The notes under the pieces: generated by a model
The model's database searches: none
Told to the model about the DNA's origin: nothing
Seen by the model: only the letters and a program-made list of their open reading frames with translations
From: Pseudomonas sp. URMO17WK12:I11
GTDB lineage: Bacteria; Pseudomonadota; Gammaproteobacteria; Pseudomonadales; Pseudomonadaceae
NCBI RefSeq assembly: GCF_007677725.1
Contig: NZ_VEDF01000003.1
Span: forward strand, 62,001 to 126,000
Direction: 5' to 3'
Length of the DNA: 64,000 bases
In this document: one piece after another, positions 1 through 8,343 of the stretch
Position numbering within the stretch: position 1 is the first letter of the stretch
Layout of the letters: every line of letters starts with the position of its first letter
Position numbers and translations under genes: made by a program

Positions 1-866
1 TAGCCGGTGACCAGGGCTTCGATCTCGGCGACCTTGAGTGTCGGGTCTTTCTTGATCAACGGCACGTCATCGGGCTTGGGATAGAGGGCCACCTGGCATT
101 CGTTGGCGCGCAGTTTCTGCAGGCGCACGTTGCTGTCGGTGGCGATGGCGAACACCAGGGCATCGGCCGGGGGCTTGCCGCGGAAATAGTCCGGGTTGGC
201 CTTGTAGCGAACCTGGGCGTCCTTGTTGTAGCGCTGGAAGATGAATGGCCCGGTGCCGATCGGCTTGCTGTTGAGCTCGGCGGTCTTGCCGGCCTTGAGC
301 AGTTGATCGCCATATTCGGCCGAGTAGATCGAGGTGAAGGCCATGGCCATGTCGCGCAGGAATGGCGCCTCGGGGCGGGTGAGGGTGATGACCACGGTGT
401 GCTCGTCGGTCTTGCTCACCGACTTGAGCAGGTCCTTGAAGGCCATGCTTTCGAAATAGGGGTAACCGACACTGGTCTTGTCGTGCCACGGATGGCTCGG
501 GTCGAGCTGGCGGTTCAAGCTCCATAGCACGTCGTCGGCATTGAAGTCGCGAGTGGGCGTGAAGTACTCGGTGCGGTGGAACTTCACGCCTTGGCGCAGG
601 TGAAACGTGTAGGTCAGGCCATCGGCCGAGATTTCCCAGCGCTCTGCCAGCGCCGGCTCGATATCGGTGGTGCCAGGCTTGAAGTCGACCAGCCGATTGA
701 ACAGCGCTTCGGCCGAGGCATCGGCGGTGACCGCCGTGGTGTACTGGACGATGTCGAAACCTTCCGGGCTGGCTTCGGTGCAGACCACCAAGGGCTTGGC
801 CGCCAAGTGACCGGCGGCGCCGAGGATGATCGCTGCCAAGGCAGTGCGCAGCGTTAGCGATGTCAT
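1..866 (-). CDS. Dipeptide ABC transporter substrate-binding protein (partial, 3' end outside window)
   Basis: Periplasmic solute-binding protein of the DppA/OppA family (SBP_bac_5), which captures di- or oligopeptides for an ABC importer. The first 288 codons are present and the frame runs off the left edge. A signal peptide ends near residue 23 (GHLAA-KPLVV), followed by the family landmarks CTEASPEGFD, DFNADDV, PIGTGPF and ECQVALYPKP. The start at 866 is an ATG followed by a good hydrophobic leader. It is the third and most diverged binding protein of the cluster and lies directly downstream of the OprD-type porin. In P. aeruginosa the equivalent gene (dppA4) is followed by dppBCDF, so the permease and ATPase genes probably lie just outside the window; that is inference. 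Confidence 0.9.
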   Translation of the reverse strand, partial: MTSLTLRTALAAIILGAAGHLAAKPLVVCTEASPEGFDIVQYTTAVTADASAEALFNRLVDFKPGTTDIEPALAERWEISADGLTYTFHLRQGVKFHRTEYFTPTRDFNADDVLWSLNRQLDPSHPWHDKTSVGYPYFESMAFKDLLKSVSKTDEHTVVITLTRPEAPFLRDMAMAFTSIYSAEYGDQLLKAGKTAELNSKPIGTGPFIFQRYNKDAQVRYKANPDYFRGKPPADALVFAIATDSNVRLQKLRANECQVALYPKPDDVPLIKKDPTLKVAEIEALVTG

Positions 867-936
867 GGAAACTCCCTGCGTGCGTTGATTCCAGCGTAGC
901 TGCCGTGGCCTGCAGCCATGCAGGCCACGGCGACGG

Positions 937-2316
937 TCAAAGAATGTTGAAGGGGATGGTGGTGACGATGCGCAATTCGTCCAGGCTACCGTCGGCCTGG
1001 GCCTTGCTGGCCCGGTGCGCGGTGTAGGTGGAACGGATGCTGGTGTCTTTCAAAGGCCCGCTCTGCACCGCATAGCTGGTGCCGATGCCCCACTCGTAGT
1101 GGGTTTCACCCTCCAGGCCGTTGACGTCGTAGGCGTTGCCCCGGTAATGGGTGCCGTCGATGCCCCAGCCGCGGGCATTGTAGAGGTTGAACTTCAGGCC
1201 CGGCACGCCGTACGCCGCCATGTTCAGCACATACGACAGCTGCAGGGATTTCTCATTCGGACCGTTGAAGTCCGACAGCAGCGAGTTGGCCAGGTAGATG
1301 CCGTTGGTTTCATGCAGGTAATCGAAGTACTCGTTGCCGTTGACCTGTTGCCACGAGGCCGTGAGGGTGTGCGCCTGGTGGGTCAGGCCCAGCGACACGC
1401 TGTAGGTGTCGTTGTCGATCTCGCCCATCTTCTTGCGGCCTTCGTCCACGGTCTTGTAGTAGTTCAGGCCGGTGCTCAGGGCAAGCACGGCGCTGTCGCC
1501 CAGCACATGGCTGGCACCGAAGTAGTATTGGTTCCAGAAGTCATCGACCTTGGTCGCGTAGAGGCTGGTGGTCAAACTCTTGAAGGGCTGGTAGTTGACC
1601 CCGGCGGTGCTGGCGCGATCGGTTTCGACCCCGGCGGCACCATATTCGCTGCGAAACTTGCTCAGGCTCTGTTCGGTTCGCGGCGAAACGCGGTCGAAAG
1701 TGCCCAGGTCGATGGACAGGTTGTCGAATTCGGCACTGTGCAGGAAGGCGCCCTGGAAACTCGAGGGCAGGGCGCGGTTGCCGATGTAGGCAAGCATCGG
1801 GGTATCGACCGATTGGCGACCGAGGGTGAGCGTGGTGTTCGACACGCGCGCCTTGACGTTGGCCAGGCCCATCTTGCTCCACTGACCGACGGGGTCACCG
1901 TCGCTGTGGGTCAACGTGCGGTTGTTGGGCCCGGCGATCGCCGCGCGGCCGCGCTCCAGGGCAATGGCGTTGTAGCCGGCGGCCTCGACGGCAAAGCCGA
2001 TGGTGCCCTGGGTGAAGCCTGAGCTGTAGTTGAGGATGGTGCCCTGCACCCAGTTGTCGCGACTGTGGCTATCGTGGCGGCTGCCGTCGCTCTTGTAATA
2101 GCGCCACAGCGGCGCGCGCGTGGCGCGTTCGCGGGCGAACCAGTTGCGCGTGCTGCCGGACAGGCTCTGACCCTCGAGAAAACCCTCGGCCTGGTCCTGC
2201 TCGCTGGCCGACTTCAAGCTGATCGGAACGTAGTCCTGGCTCTGCGGATCGGCCTGGGCCACGGCGCACAGGGTGCCGATGGACAGGGCCAAGGTGGTCA
2301 AGATCAATGGTTTCAA
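937..2316 (-). CDS. opdP: OprD-family outer-membrane porin (OpdP-like, peptide/glycine-glutamate uptake)
   Basis: A 459-residue outer-membrane specific channel of the OprD family, expected to form an 18-stranded barrel. A signal peptide (residues 1-22, ending CAVAQA) precedes the mature DPQSQDYVPI. Family features are the early GFLEGQSLSGSTRNWF segment, the QGTIGF strand and a C-terminus ending in hydrophobic strand residues (IVTTIPFNIL). The start is TTG at 2316, eight bases after a GGGAG Shine-Dalgarno; no better ATG is available. It lies between two dipeptide-binding-protein genes on the same strand, the same arrangement as opdP in P. aeruginosa, so it probably admits peptides to the periplasm for those binding proteins. 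The A-rich leader contains a possible Hfq/Crc site. Confidence 0.88.
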   Translation of the reverse strand: MKPLILTTLALSIGTLCAVAQADPQSQDYVPISLKSASEQDQAEGFLEGQSLSGSTRNWFARERATRAPLWRYYKSDGSRHDSHSRDNWVQGTILNYSSGFTQGTIGFAVEAAGYNAIALERGRAAIAGPNNRTLTHSDGDPVGQWSKMGLANVKARVSNTTLTLGRQSVDTPMLAYIGNRALPSSFQGAFLHSAEFDNLSIDLGTFDRVSPRTEQSLSKFRSEYGAAGVETDRASTAGVNYQPFKSLTTSLYATKVDDFWNQYYFGASHVLGDSAVLALSTGLNYYKTVDEGRKKMGEIDNDTYSVSLGLTHQAHTLTASWQQVNGNEYFDYLHETNGIYLANSLLSDFNGPNEKSLQLSYVLNMAAYGVPGLKFNLYNARGWGIDGTHYRGNAYDVNGLEGETHYEWGIGTSYAVQSGPLKDTSIRSTYTAHRASKAQADGSLDELRIVTTIPFNIL

Positions 2317-2341
2317 GATAAAAGCTCCCTTTTCGTTCTTT

Positions 2342-2349
2342 TAGTTATT
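2342..2349 (-). promoter_or_regulatory. Possible Hfq/Crc catabolite-repression motif in opdP leader
   Basis: On the minus strand the octamer AATAACTA lies about 26 bases before the TTG start of the porin gene, inside an A-rich leader rich in AAN triplets. It matches the Pseudomonas AAYAAYAA catabolite-activity motif at seven of eight positions. Such short motifs occur by chance, so this is a hint only. Confidence 0.25.
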
Positions 2350-2445
2350 GCCTGGCCTCGTGGGCCGGGTTTTCTGCTGCGGTGTTGCCAGGGTCGCCCG
2401 CAATGGCCGGGCAAAAAGGGGGGCGTGCTGCCTACGCGAGCACGG

Positions 2446-4038
2446 TCAGTCGATGCCCACGCCGCTGAAATCGTTGCGCCCAAACGGGCTGACCTTGAAG
2501 TCAGTCACCTTCAGGCTCAGCGGCTGGTTGACCGTGGAGTGCGCCACCGGGGTGATCGGTACCTGTTGCTTGAGACGCTGTTGGGCCTGCTGGTAGAGCG
2601 CGCTGCGCTGTTCGCGGTCGGTGACCCGCTTGGCCTGCTTGATCAGGCTGTCGTACTGCTGATCGCACCAGCGCGAGTAGTTGTTGCTGCCGACGGCATC
2701 GCAGCTGTAGAGGGTGCCGAGCCAGTTATCCGGGTCGCCGTTGTCGCCGGTCCAGCCGATCAGGGCGACATCGTGCTCGCCGGTTTTCATGCGTTTGAGG
2801 TATTCGCCCCATTCGTAACTGACGATGCGCACCTTCAGGCCCAGCTTGTTCCAGTCGGCCTGCAGCATCTCGGCCATCAACTTGGCATTGGGGTTGTAGG
2901 GGCGCTGCACCGGCATGGCCCACAGCGTGATCTCGGTGCCTGGTGCGACACCGGCCTGCTGCAGCAGCTGGCGAGCCTTGTCCGGATCGTACGGCGCGTC
3001 CTTGAGGCTGTTGTCGTAGGACCACTGGGTCGGCGGCATCGCGTTGACCGCCAACTGCCCCGAGTCCTGGTACACCGCCTGGAGGATGGCCTGCTTGTTC
3101 ACCGCCATGTCCATGGCCTGGCGCACCGCCAGGCGGTCGAATGGCGGGTGCTGGGTGTTGTAAGCGATATAGCCCAGGTTGAAGCCCGGCTGTTGCATCA
3201 CCTGCAGCTTGGGGTCGGCCTTGAGCGCCGGCAGGTCGGCTGGGCGCGGGTGAAGGGTGACCTGGCACTCGTTACGCCGTAGCTTCTGGATGCGCACCGA
3301 GGGGTCGGTATTGATGGAAAACACCAGGTTGTCGATCTTGACCTGGTCGGCTGCCCAGTACTGCAGATTGCCTTTGTAGCGGATCTGCGAGTCCTTCTGG
3401 TAACGCTGAAACACGAACGGGCCGGTGCCGATCGGCTGCTGATTGATGTCGCTGGGTCGCCCGCTGGCGAGCAAATGTTCGGCATATTCGGCAGACAGGA
3501 TCGAGGCGAAACTCATGGCCAGGTTCTGGATGAAGGCGGCATCGACCTGGTTGAGGGTAAAGACCACGGTCAAGGGGTCGGTCTTTTCCACGCGGGCAAT
3601 GTTCTTGTCCAGGCCCATGCTGACGAAATACGGAAATTCCGTGGGGTAGGCCTGACGAAACGGCTGCTGTCTGTCGAGCATGCGCTGGAAGGTGAACAGC
3701 ACGTCATCGGCATTGAAGTCGCGGCTGGGGGTGAACTGCTTGTTGGCGTGGAACTTGACGCCTTCGCGCAGATGGAAGGTGTAGCGCAGGCCGTCGTCGG
3801 TCACCTCCCATCGGGTCGCCAGCGCCGGGTGCACGGCAGTACCGCCGCGCTCGAACTCCACCAGGCGGTTGTACAGCGGCTCGGCGGCGTCATTGTCGGT
3901 GGCGCTGGTGTACTGGGCGGTGTCGAACCCGGCGGGGCTGCCTTCGGAGCAGAACACCAGGTTCTTTGCCTGAAGGGCGGGGGACTGGCTCAACAGGCCA
4001 ATCGCGAGCAAGGTAGAAAGGCGGGTGATGGGGCGCAT
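2446..4038 (-). CDS. Dipeptide ABC transporter substrate-binding protein (second paralogue)
   Basis: A 530-residue periplasmic peptide-binding protein of the DppA family (SBP_bac_5). The signal peptide covers about residues 1-24 (ending PALQA), and the mature protein starts KNLVFCSEGSPAGFD. Later landmarks are ECQVTLHPRP, PPTQWSYD, the RPYNPNAKLMAEMLQADW segment and GWTGDNGDPDNWL, all shared with the neighbouring paralogue at 4192-5817. An in-frame extension to 4158 exists, but the ATG at 4038 has AAGGAA six bases upstream and begins the signal peptide, so it is preferred. It lies 129 bases upstream of the opdP-like porin and 153 bases downstream of the first paralogue, and is probably cotranscribed with both. 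It corresponds in position to dppA3 of P. aeruginosa. Confidence 0.92.
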   Translation of the reverse strand: MRPITRLSTLLAIGLLSQSPALQAKNLVFCSEGSPAGFDTAQYTSATDNDAAEPLYNRLVEFERGGTAVHPALATRWEVTDDGLRYTFHLREGVKFHANKQFTPSRDFNADDVLFTFQRMLDRQQPFRQAYPTEFPYFVSMGLDKNIARVEKTDPLTVVFTLNQVDAAFIQNLAMSFASILSAEYAEHLLASGRPSDINQQPIGTGPFVFQRYQKDSQIRYKGNLQYWAADQVKIDNLVFSINTDPSVRIQKLRRNECQVTLHPRPADLPALKADPKLQVMQQPGFNLGYIAYNTQHPPFDRLAVRQAMDMAVNKQAILQAVYQDSGQLAVNAMPPTQWSYDNSLKDAPYDPDKARQLLQQAGVAPGTEITLWAMPVQRPYNPNAKLMAEMLQADWNKLGLKVRIVSYEWGEYLKRMKTGEHDVALIGWTGDNGDPDNWLGTLYSCDAVGSNNYSRWCDQQYDSLIKQAKRVTDREQRSALYQQAQQRLKQQVPITPVAHSTVNQPLSLKVTDFKVSPFGRNDFSGVGID

Positions 4039-4153
4039 GGCGGTTCCTTTTCCAGCTGTCGCGACCGCCATCGGGGTAGCAATGGCGGCAACAGTTTCCC
4101 GACTCCGGCGCGGATAGCGCTGAAGCAGAGGTGCAGTGCTCGTGGCGGTGGAA

Positions 4154-4182
4154 GGCACCCGCGCCGGGTGGCGACGGGTGCC
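4154..4182 (-). repeat. Intercistronic hairpin between two binding-protein genes
   Basis: Arms GGCACCCG and CGGGTGCC (8 bp, perfect) enclose a 13-base loop, starting about ten bases past the stop codon of the upstream binding-protein gene in the direction of transcription. There is no T-run, so it is not a standard terminator. It may stabilise the upstream message or attenuate readthrough, which would raise the first gene's product over the second. Confidence 0.45.
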
Positions 4183-4191
4183 AACCTTGGT

Positions 4192-5817
4192 TTACTTGTC
4201 CACGCTGACGCCGTAGAAGGCGTTCAACGCGAACGGACTGATCTTGAAGTCCTTCACTTTGGCGCTCATCGGCTGGTAGACCGTGGAGTGGGCGATCGGG
4301 GTGATCGGCACCTGCTCCTTGAGGATGTGCTGGGCTTTTTGATAGAGCTCAGTGCGCTTGGCCTGGTCGGAAGTGGCCTTGGCTTGCTTGATCAGGTCGT
4401 CGTAGGGTTTGTAGCACCACTTGGAGAAGTTGTTGCCGTCGATCGCATCGCAGCCATACAACGTGCCCAGCCAGTTATCGGGGTCGCCATTATCGCCGCT
4501 CCAGCCGATCAGCATGGCGCCTTGCTCGCCGCCTTTGGAGCGCTTGATGTACTCGCCCCATTCATAGCTGACGATCTTGGCCTTGATGCCGATCTTGCCC
4601 CAGTCGGCCTGCAGCATCTCGGCCATCAGCTTGGCGTTGGGGTTGTACGGGCGCTGTACGGGCATGGCCCACAAGGTGATTTCGGTGCCGTCCTTGATGC
4701 CGGCTTCCTTGAGCAACTGCTTGGCTTTTTCAGGGTCGTACGGGGCATCCTTGATGCTCTGATCGTAGGACCACTGGGTCGGTGGCATGGCATTGACGGC
4801 CAGCTGGCCGGCGCCCTGGTACACCGACTCGATGATCTTCTGCTTGTCCACGGCCATGTCCAGGGCCTGGCGCACCTTGAGCTGGGCCATGGGGTTGGGT
4901 TCATTGCTGCCCTTGATCTTGTCCATCACGTTGTAGGCGATGTAGCCCAGGTTGAAGCCGGCCTGCTGGGGCATCTGCAGGTTCTTGTCGGCCTTGAGCG
5001 GTGCAATGTCGGCTGGACGCGGGAACAACGTGACCTGGCACTCGTTCTTCTTCAGCTTCTGCATGCGCACCGAGGCGTCGGTGGTGATGGCGAAGATCAG
5101 GTTGTCGATCTTCACGTCCTCAGGCTTCCAGTAGTCCTTGTTGCCCTTGAAGCGGATCTGCGCGTCCTTCTGGTATTTGCTGAACACGAAGGGACCCGTG
5201 CCAATGGGCTTCTGGTTGATATCGGCGGCTTTGCCGTCCTTGAGCAGCTGCGCGGCATATTCGGCAGACTGGATCGAGGCGAAGCTCATGGCCAGGTTCT
5301 GGATGAACGCGGCGTCCACGTCGTTGAGGGTGAACTTGACCGTGTGCTCGTCGAGCTTTTCGACCTTGGCGATGTTCTTGTCCATGCCCATGTCGGTGAA
5401 GTAGGGGAATTCGGTGGGGTAGGCCTTACGGAACGGGTGATCCTTGTCGAGCATGCGGTTGAAGGTGAACAACACGTCGTCGGCGTTGAATTCACGGCTG
5501 GGCTTGAAGTAGTCGGTGGTGTGGAACTTGACCCCTTCGCGCAGGTGGAAGGTATAGGTCTTGCCGTCGTCGGCCACCTCCCAGCTGTTGGCCAGCCCCG
5601 GAATCACGGCGGTGCCACCGCGCTCGAACTGGGTGAGGCGGTTGAATACCGTCTCGGCCGAGGCATCGAAGTCGGTCCCGGTGGTGTACTGGCCAGGGTC
5701 GAAGCCCGCCGGGCTGCCCTCGGAGCAGAACACCAGGTTGGAGGCGGCCTGTGCCAGCGGTGCGCCGGCCAGTAGACCTGCGCCTAACAGGAACGGAATG
5801 ACTGCGTGTTTGAGCAT
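4192..5817 (-). CDS. dppA: Dipeptide ABC transporter substrate-binding protein DppA (first, promoter-proximal paralogue)
   Basis: A 541-residue periplasmic dipeptide-binding protein. The signal peptide ends at AQAA (about residue 25) and the mature protein begins SNLVFCSEGSPAGFDPGQY. The family core is complete: REFNADDVLFTF, PIGTGPFVF, the ECQVTLFPRP cysteine segment and GWSGDNGDPDNWLGT. The ATG at 5817 follows a TGAGG Shine-Dalgarno and opens the signal peptide; the 29 residues available upstream look untranslated. It is the first gene of the minus-strand cluster, with a 349-base non-coding region in front, and it is close in sequence to the second paralogue. Peptide specificity cannot be read from the sequence. 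The leader overlaps an Hfq/Crc-like motif. Confidence 0.93.
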   Translation of the reverse strand: MLKHAVIPFLLGAGLLAGAPLAQAASNLVFCSEGSPAGFDPGQYTTGTDFDASAETVFNRLTQFERGGTAVIPGLANSWEVADDGKTYTFHLREGVKFHTTDYFKPSREFNADDVLFTFNRMLDKDHPFRKAYPTEFPYFTDMGMDKNIAKVEKLDEHTVKFTLNDVDAAFIQNLAMSFASIQSAEYAAQLLKDGKAADINQKPIGTGPFVFSKYQKDAQIRFKGNKDYWKPEDVKIDNLIFAITTDASVRMQKLKKNECQVTLFPRPADIAPLKADKNLQMPQQAGFNLGYIAYNVMDKIKGSNEPNPMAQLKVRQALDMAVDKQKIIESVYQGAGQLAVNAMPPTQWSYDQSIKDAPYDPEKAKQLLKEAGIKDGTEITLWAMPVQRPYNPNAKLMAEMLQADWGKIGIKAKIVSYEWGEYIKRSKGGEQGAMLIGWSGDNGDPDNWLGTLYGCDAIDGNNFSKWCYKPYDDLIKQAKATSDQAKRTELYQKAQHILKEQVPITPIAHSTVYQPMSAKVKDFKISPFALNAFYGVSVDK

Positions 5818-6166
5818 GGTGGCCTCATTGTTGTCGTTGTGATCGAGGCGGCCTCGTGAGCCGACCTGCGGATACTTATGCAGGGGGTATTCCCAATGCA
5901 ACACTCAGAAGGATAGTTGGCGTCAGAAAAGTAGTACGGGCGTACATGGATGTCGCATTCGTGTAACTTTTTCTGAAGTTGAACGTTTGCGCAGGCGAAA
6001 TGATGGCTTTTTGCAGAACATTTCGAGGGAGAGGAATGTGTAGGACGCACCTTATTTGTGCGTAGGAAGAGTCTGACTTTCTATTGCAATGGTGTGTGAA
6101 AGCAGCCCGGCAGGGCCGCTCTCACTGGGGTGGGCCGACCTACAAGCGGTCGACGCCCTACGGACC
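5818..6166. other. Non-coding region between dppA and the SIMPL-domain gene
   Basis: This 349-base stretch should hold the promoter of the minus-strand peptide-uptake cluster, but I could not pick a convincing sigma-70 or sigma-54 promoter. Next to the dppA start, the minus strand reads ACAACGACAACAATGA (5825-5840), a run resembling Hfq distal-face or Crc targets that overlaps the Shine-Dalgarno. At 6102-6119 a GC-rich hairpin (7-bp stem with one G-U, 4-base loop) followed on the minus strand by TTTC may terminate the upstream SIMPL-domain gene. The middle is relatively AT-rich, with no gene visible. Confidence 0.5.
6102..6119 (-). terminator. Possible terminator of the SIMPL-domain gene
   Basis: On the minus strand GCGGCCC, a 4-base loop and GGGCTGC form a 7-bp stem with one G-U pair, followed by only three T residues. 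It lies about 48 bases beyond the stop codon at 6167. The short T-tract makes it a weak intrinsic terminator. Confidence 0.4.
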
Positions 6167-6883
6167 TCAGGGCATCTGCACTTCGATAAGGCCGTCGGCA
6201 TTCATGCTGACTTCACTGGTGCCGGCCTCGATGTCTGGCGCCGGTGCCGCCTCGTCAGCGCCCATCGCTTTCATTGCCATCGGCGCGCTGCGCAGGTACG
6301 GGCGAGGGTAGCCGGAGCTATTGAGGTTCAGGCTCACCACCTTGTAGCCGCTGCCGCCGAGCGCTTCGGTGGCCAGCTGCGCGCGGGCCTTGAAGGCGTT
6401 GACGGCGTCCTTGAGCAGCTCGTCTTCGCTGGCCTTGCGCGTGGCCGGGGCGATGGAGAAGTCCATGCCGCCCATCTTCAAGTCCTGCAACAGGTCGGCA
6501 GTGAGCTGCGAGAGGGCCGGGAAATCAGCGCTTTCCAGGCGCAGTTCGGCGCGCTCGCGCCAGCCAGTGATCTTCTGGCCTTTGGTGTCATAGACCGGGT
6601 AGCTGTTACGGCTGCCCTGGCTGATCTTCACATCCTTGGCCTGGCGCGCTTGCTGCACGGCCTTGTTCATGGTTTCGGTGATCTGCTTGGCGAGCTTGCC
6701 CGGGTCGGTATTCTGCGCTTCGCTGTAGAGGGTCACGACCATCAGGTCGCGCGCCACTTCCTTGCTGACTTCAGCGCGCAGCGATACCTGGTTGAAGCGC
6801 GGCTCGTCGGCCGCCAGGGCCGGCAGGGTGGCAAGCAGACCGCAAGAAAGGACCAGAGCGGCGCTGCGACGTGGCATATGCAT
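6167..6883 (-). CDS. SIMPL (DUF541) domain-containing periplasmic protein
   Basis: A 238-residue exported protein. The signal peptide (MHMPRRSAALVL...LPALA) is cleaved near residue 25, and the remainder is one SIMPL/DUF541 domain, recognisable from VTLYSEAQNTDPGKLA, the NSYPVYDTKGQKITGWR segment and the repeated beta-alpha pattern. Members are linked to oxidative-stress protection in a few bacteria, but the biochemical role is unknown. The ATG at 6883 has AAGGAG six bases upstream; a second ATG two codons later is less well placed. It is divergent from roxS across a 203-base region and appears to be monocistronic. Confidence 0.85.
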   Translation of the reverse strand: MHMPRRSAALVLSCGLLATLPALAADEPRFNQVSLRAEVSKEVARDLMVVTLYSEAQNTDPGKLAKQITETMNKAVQQARQAKDVKISQGSRNSYPVYDTKGQKITGWRERAELRLESADFPALSQLTADLLQDLKMGGMDFSIAPATRKASEDELLKDAVNAFKARAQLATEALGGSGYKVVSLNLNSSGYPRPYLRSAPMAMKAMGADEAAPAPDIEAGTSEVSMNADGLIEVQMP

Positions 6884-7042
6884 GAAGAACTCCTTGGCAA
6901 AAGTGGGCGTGGCGTGTGGCTGTCCGTTCCACGCATGGCCTATAGGACCGGGATCAGTGTAGTGGGTTCACGCCTGGCCTCGGCAACCTGTGACAAACTG
7001 TGGCGCTTTGCCGCATCGCTGCAGCCAAGGCCCAGGCTTGGG

Positions 7043-7048
7043 TATACT
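7043..7048 (+). promoter_or_regulatory. Candidate -10 element for roxSR
   Basis: TATACT stands 38 bases before the roxS ATG and matches five of six positions of the sigma-70 -10 consensus. No good -35 hexamer lies 16-18 bases upstream, as would fit an activator-dependent promoter. Assigned on position and the hexamer alone. Confidence 0.3.
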
Positions 7049-7086
7049 TCAGCCGATTTTTTTCGCTGCATTTATCGGGAGAGCGC

Positions 7087-8343
7087 ATGCTCGCCGCCGC
7101 ACAACCGCTGTCCGCCACCCGCCAGAACCTCTGGCGCCTGACTGTCATTCGCGTTCTGGTACTGGCCGCCCAGGCAGGTTCGGTGGGCGTTGCCTACTGG
7201 ACCGACCTGCTGCCGCTGCCTTGGCTGTCGCTGGCTGCGACGCTGGCGCTGTCGTCGCTGCTCTGCGCTTTCACCGCGCTGCGCCTGCGCCTGTCGGTGC
7301 CGGTCACCGAAACCGAGTACGCCCTGCAATTGGCCTGCGACCTGTTGATTCACAGCGCGTTGCTGTATTACTCAGGCGGCTCCACCAACCCGTTCGTCTC
7401 CTACTACCTGGTGCCGCTGGCGATCGCCGCGGTGACCTTGCCTTGGCTTTATTCGCTGATCCTCTCCGGTATCGCCCTGACCGCCTACAGTCTGTTGCTG
7501 GTGCAATTCTACCCGCTCGAAGGCTTGCCCATGGCGCGCGACAAGATGCAGGTGTATGGCATGTGGCTGAGTATCGCCTTGGCCGCGGCCGTGATCACCT
7601 TCTTTGCTGCGCGCATGGCCGAAGAACTGCGGCGCCAGGAGCAACTGCGTGCCGAGCGGCGCGAAGAGAGCCTGCGCGACGAACAACTGCTCGCCGTCGC
7701 CACTCAGGCCGCCGGCGCCGCCCACGAACTGGGCACACCGTTGGCGACCATGAGCGTGCTGCTCAACGAGATGCGCCAGGACCATACCGATCCGTTGTTG
7801 CAAGAAGACCTGCAGATCCTTCAGGACCAGGTCAAGTTGTGCAAGGAAACCCTGCAGCAGCTGGTGCGCGCTGCCGAAGCCAACCGGCGCCTGGCGGTGG
7901 TCGAGCAGGATGTCACCGCCTGGCTCGACGAAGCGTTGAACCGCTGGCACCTGATGCGCCCGGAAGCCAGTTATCGCTTCCAGCGCCTGCGAGATGGCCA
8001 GGTGCCGCGCCTGACACCGCCACCGGACCTGACCCAGGCGTTGTTGAACCTGCTGAACAATGCGGCCGACGCCTGCCCCGATGACCTGCAGGTGACCCTC
8101 GACTGGGACGCCCAGGACATCCTGATCAGCATCCGCGATCATGGCCCGGGCGTACCGCCGGCCATCGCCGAGGCGATCGGCAAACCCTTCATTACCACCA
8201 AGGGCAAAGGCTTCGGCCTGGGCCTGTTCTTGAGCAAGGCCAGCGTGACCCGTGCGGGCGGTTCGGTAAAACTCTATAGTCATGAGCAGGGTGGCACCCT
8301 GACCGAACTGCGCCTGCCCCATGGCACGCGAGGAGATGAATGA
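7087..8343 (+). CDS. roxS: Redox sensor histidine kinase RoxS (RegB/PrrB family)
   Basis: A 418-residue membrane sensor kinase of the RegB/PrrB/RoxS family, which senses respiratory redox state and phosphorylates its partner regulator. About six transmembrane helices fill residues 18-175. The loop GGSTNPF (97-103) is the conserved ubiquinone-binding signature of the family. The phosphoacceptor is His213 in AAHELGTPL. Cys252 (KLCKETL) stands where the redox-active cysteine of RegB lies. ATPase boxes follow: NLLNNAADA (N), DHGPGV (G1) and GKGFGLGLFLSKA (G2). The ATG at 7087 follows GGGAGAGCGC. It overlaps roxR by four bases, so the two are translationally coupled. In P. putida RoxSR affects terminal oxidase expression. 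Confidence 0.93.
   Translation: MLAAAQPLSATRQNLWRLTVIRVLVLAAQAGSVGVAYWTDLLPLPWLSLAATLALSSLLCAFTALRLRLSVPVTETEYALQLACDLLIHSALLYYSGGSTNPFVSYYLVPLAIAAVTLPWLYSLILSGIALTAYSLLLVQFYPLEGLPMARDKMQVYGMWLSIALAAAVITFFAARMAEELRRQEQLRAERREESLRDEQLLAVATQAAGAAHELGTPLATMSVLLNEMRQDHTDPLLQEDLQILQDQVKLCKETLQQLVRAAEANRRLAVVEQDVTAWLDEALNRWHLMRPEASYRFQRLRDGQVPRLTPPPDLTQALLNLLNNAADACPDDLQVTLDWDAQDILISIRDHGPGVPPAIAEAIGKPFITTKGKGFGLGLFLSKASVTRAGGSVKLYSHEQGGTLTELRLPHGTRGDE

Noticed and set aside
2395..2416. A hairpin with A-run near 2400 as terminator of the second binding-protein gene
   Set aside because: The T-run precedes the stem on the transcribed strand, the wrong order for an intrinsic terminator.
3475..5775. 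A 766-codon open frame on the plus strand opposite the two binding-protein genes
   Set aside because: Same cause: it mirrors recognised genes, lacks its own ribosome site and shows internal repetition only because the two opposite genes are paralogues.
5830..6080. Sigma-54 promoter upstream of dppA
   Set aside because: A TTGCA element is present, but no GG lies at the needed distance upstream, so the -24/-12 pattern is not met.
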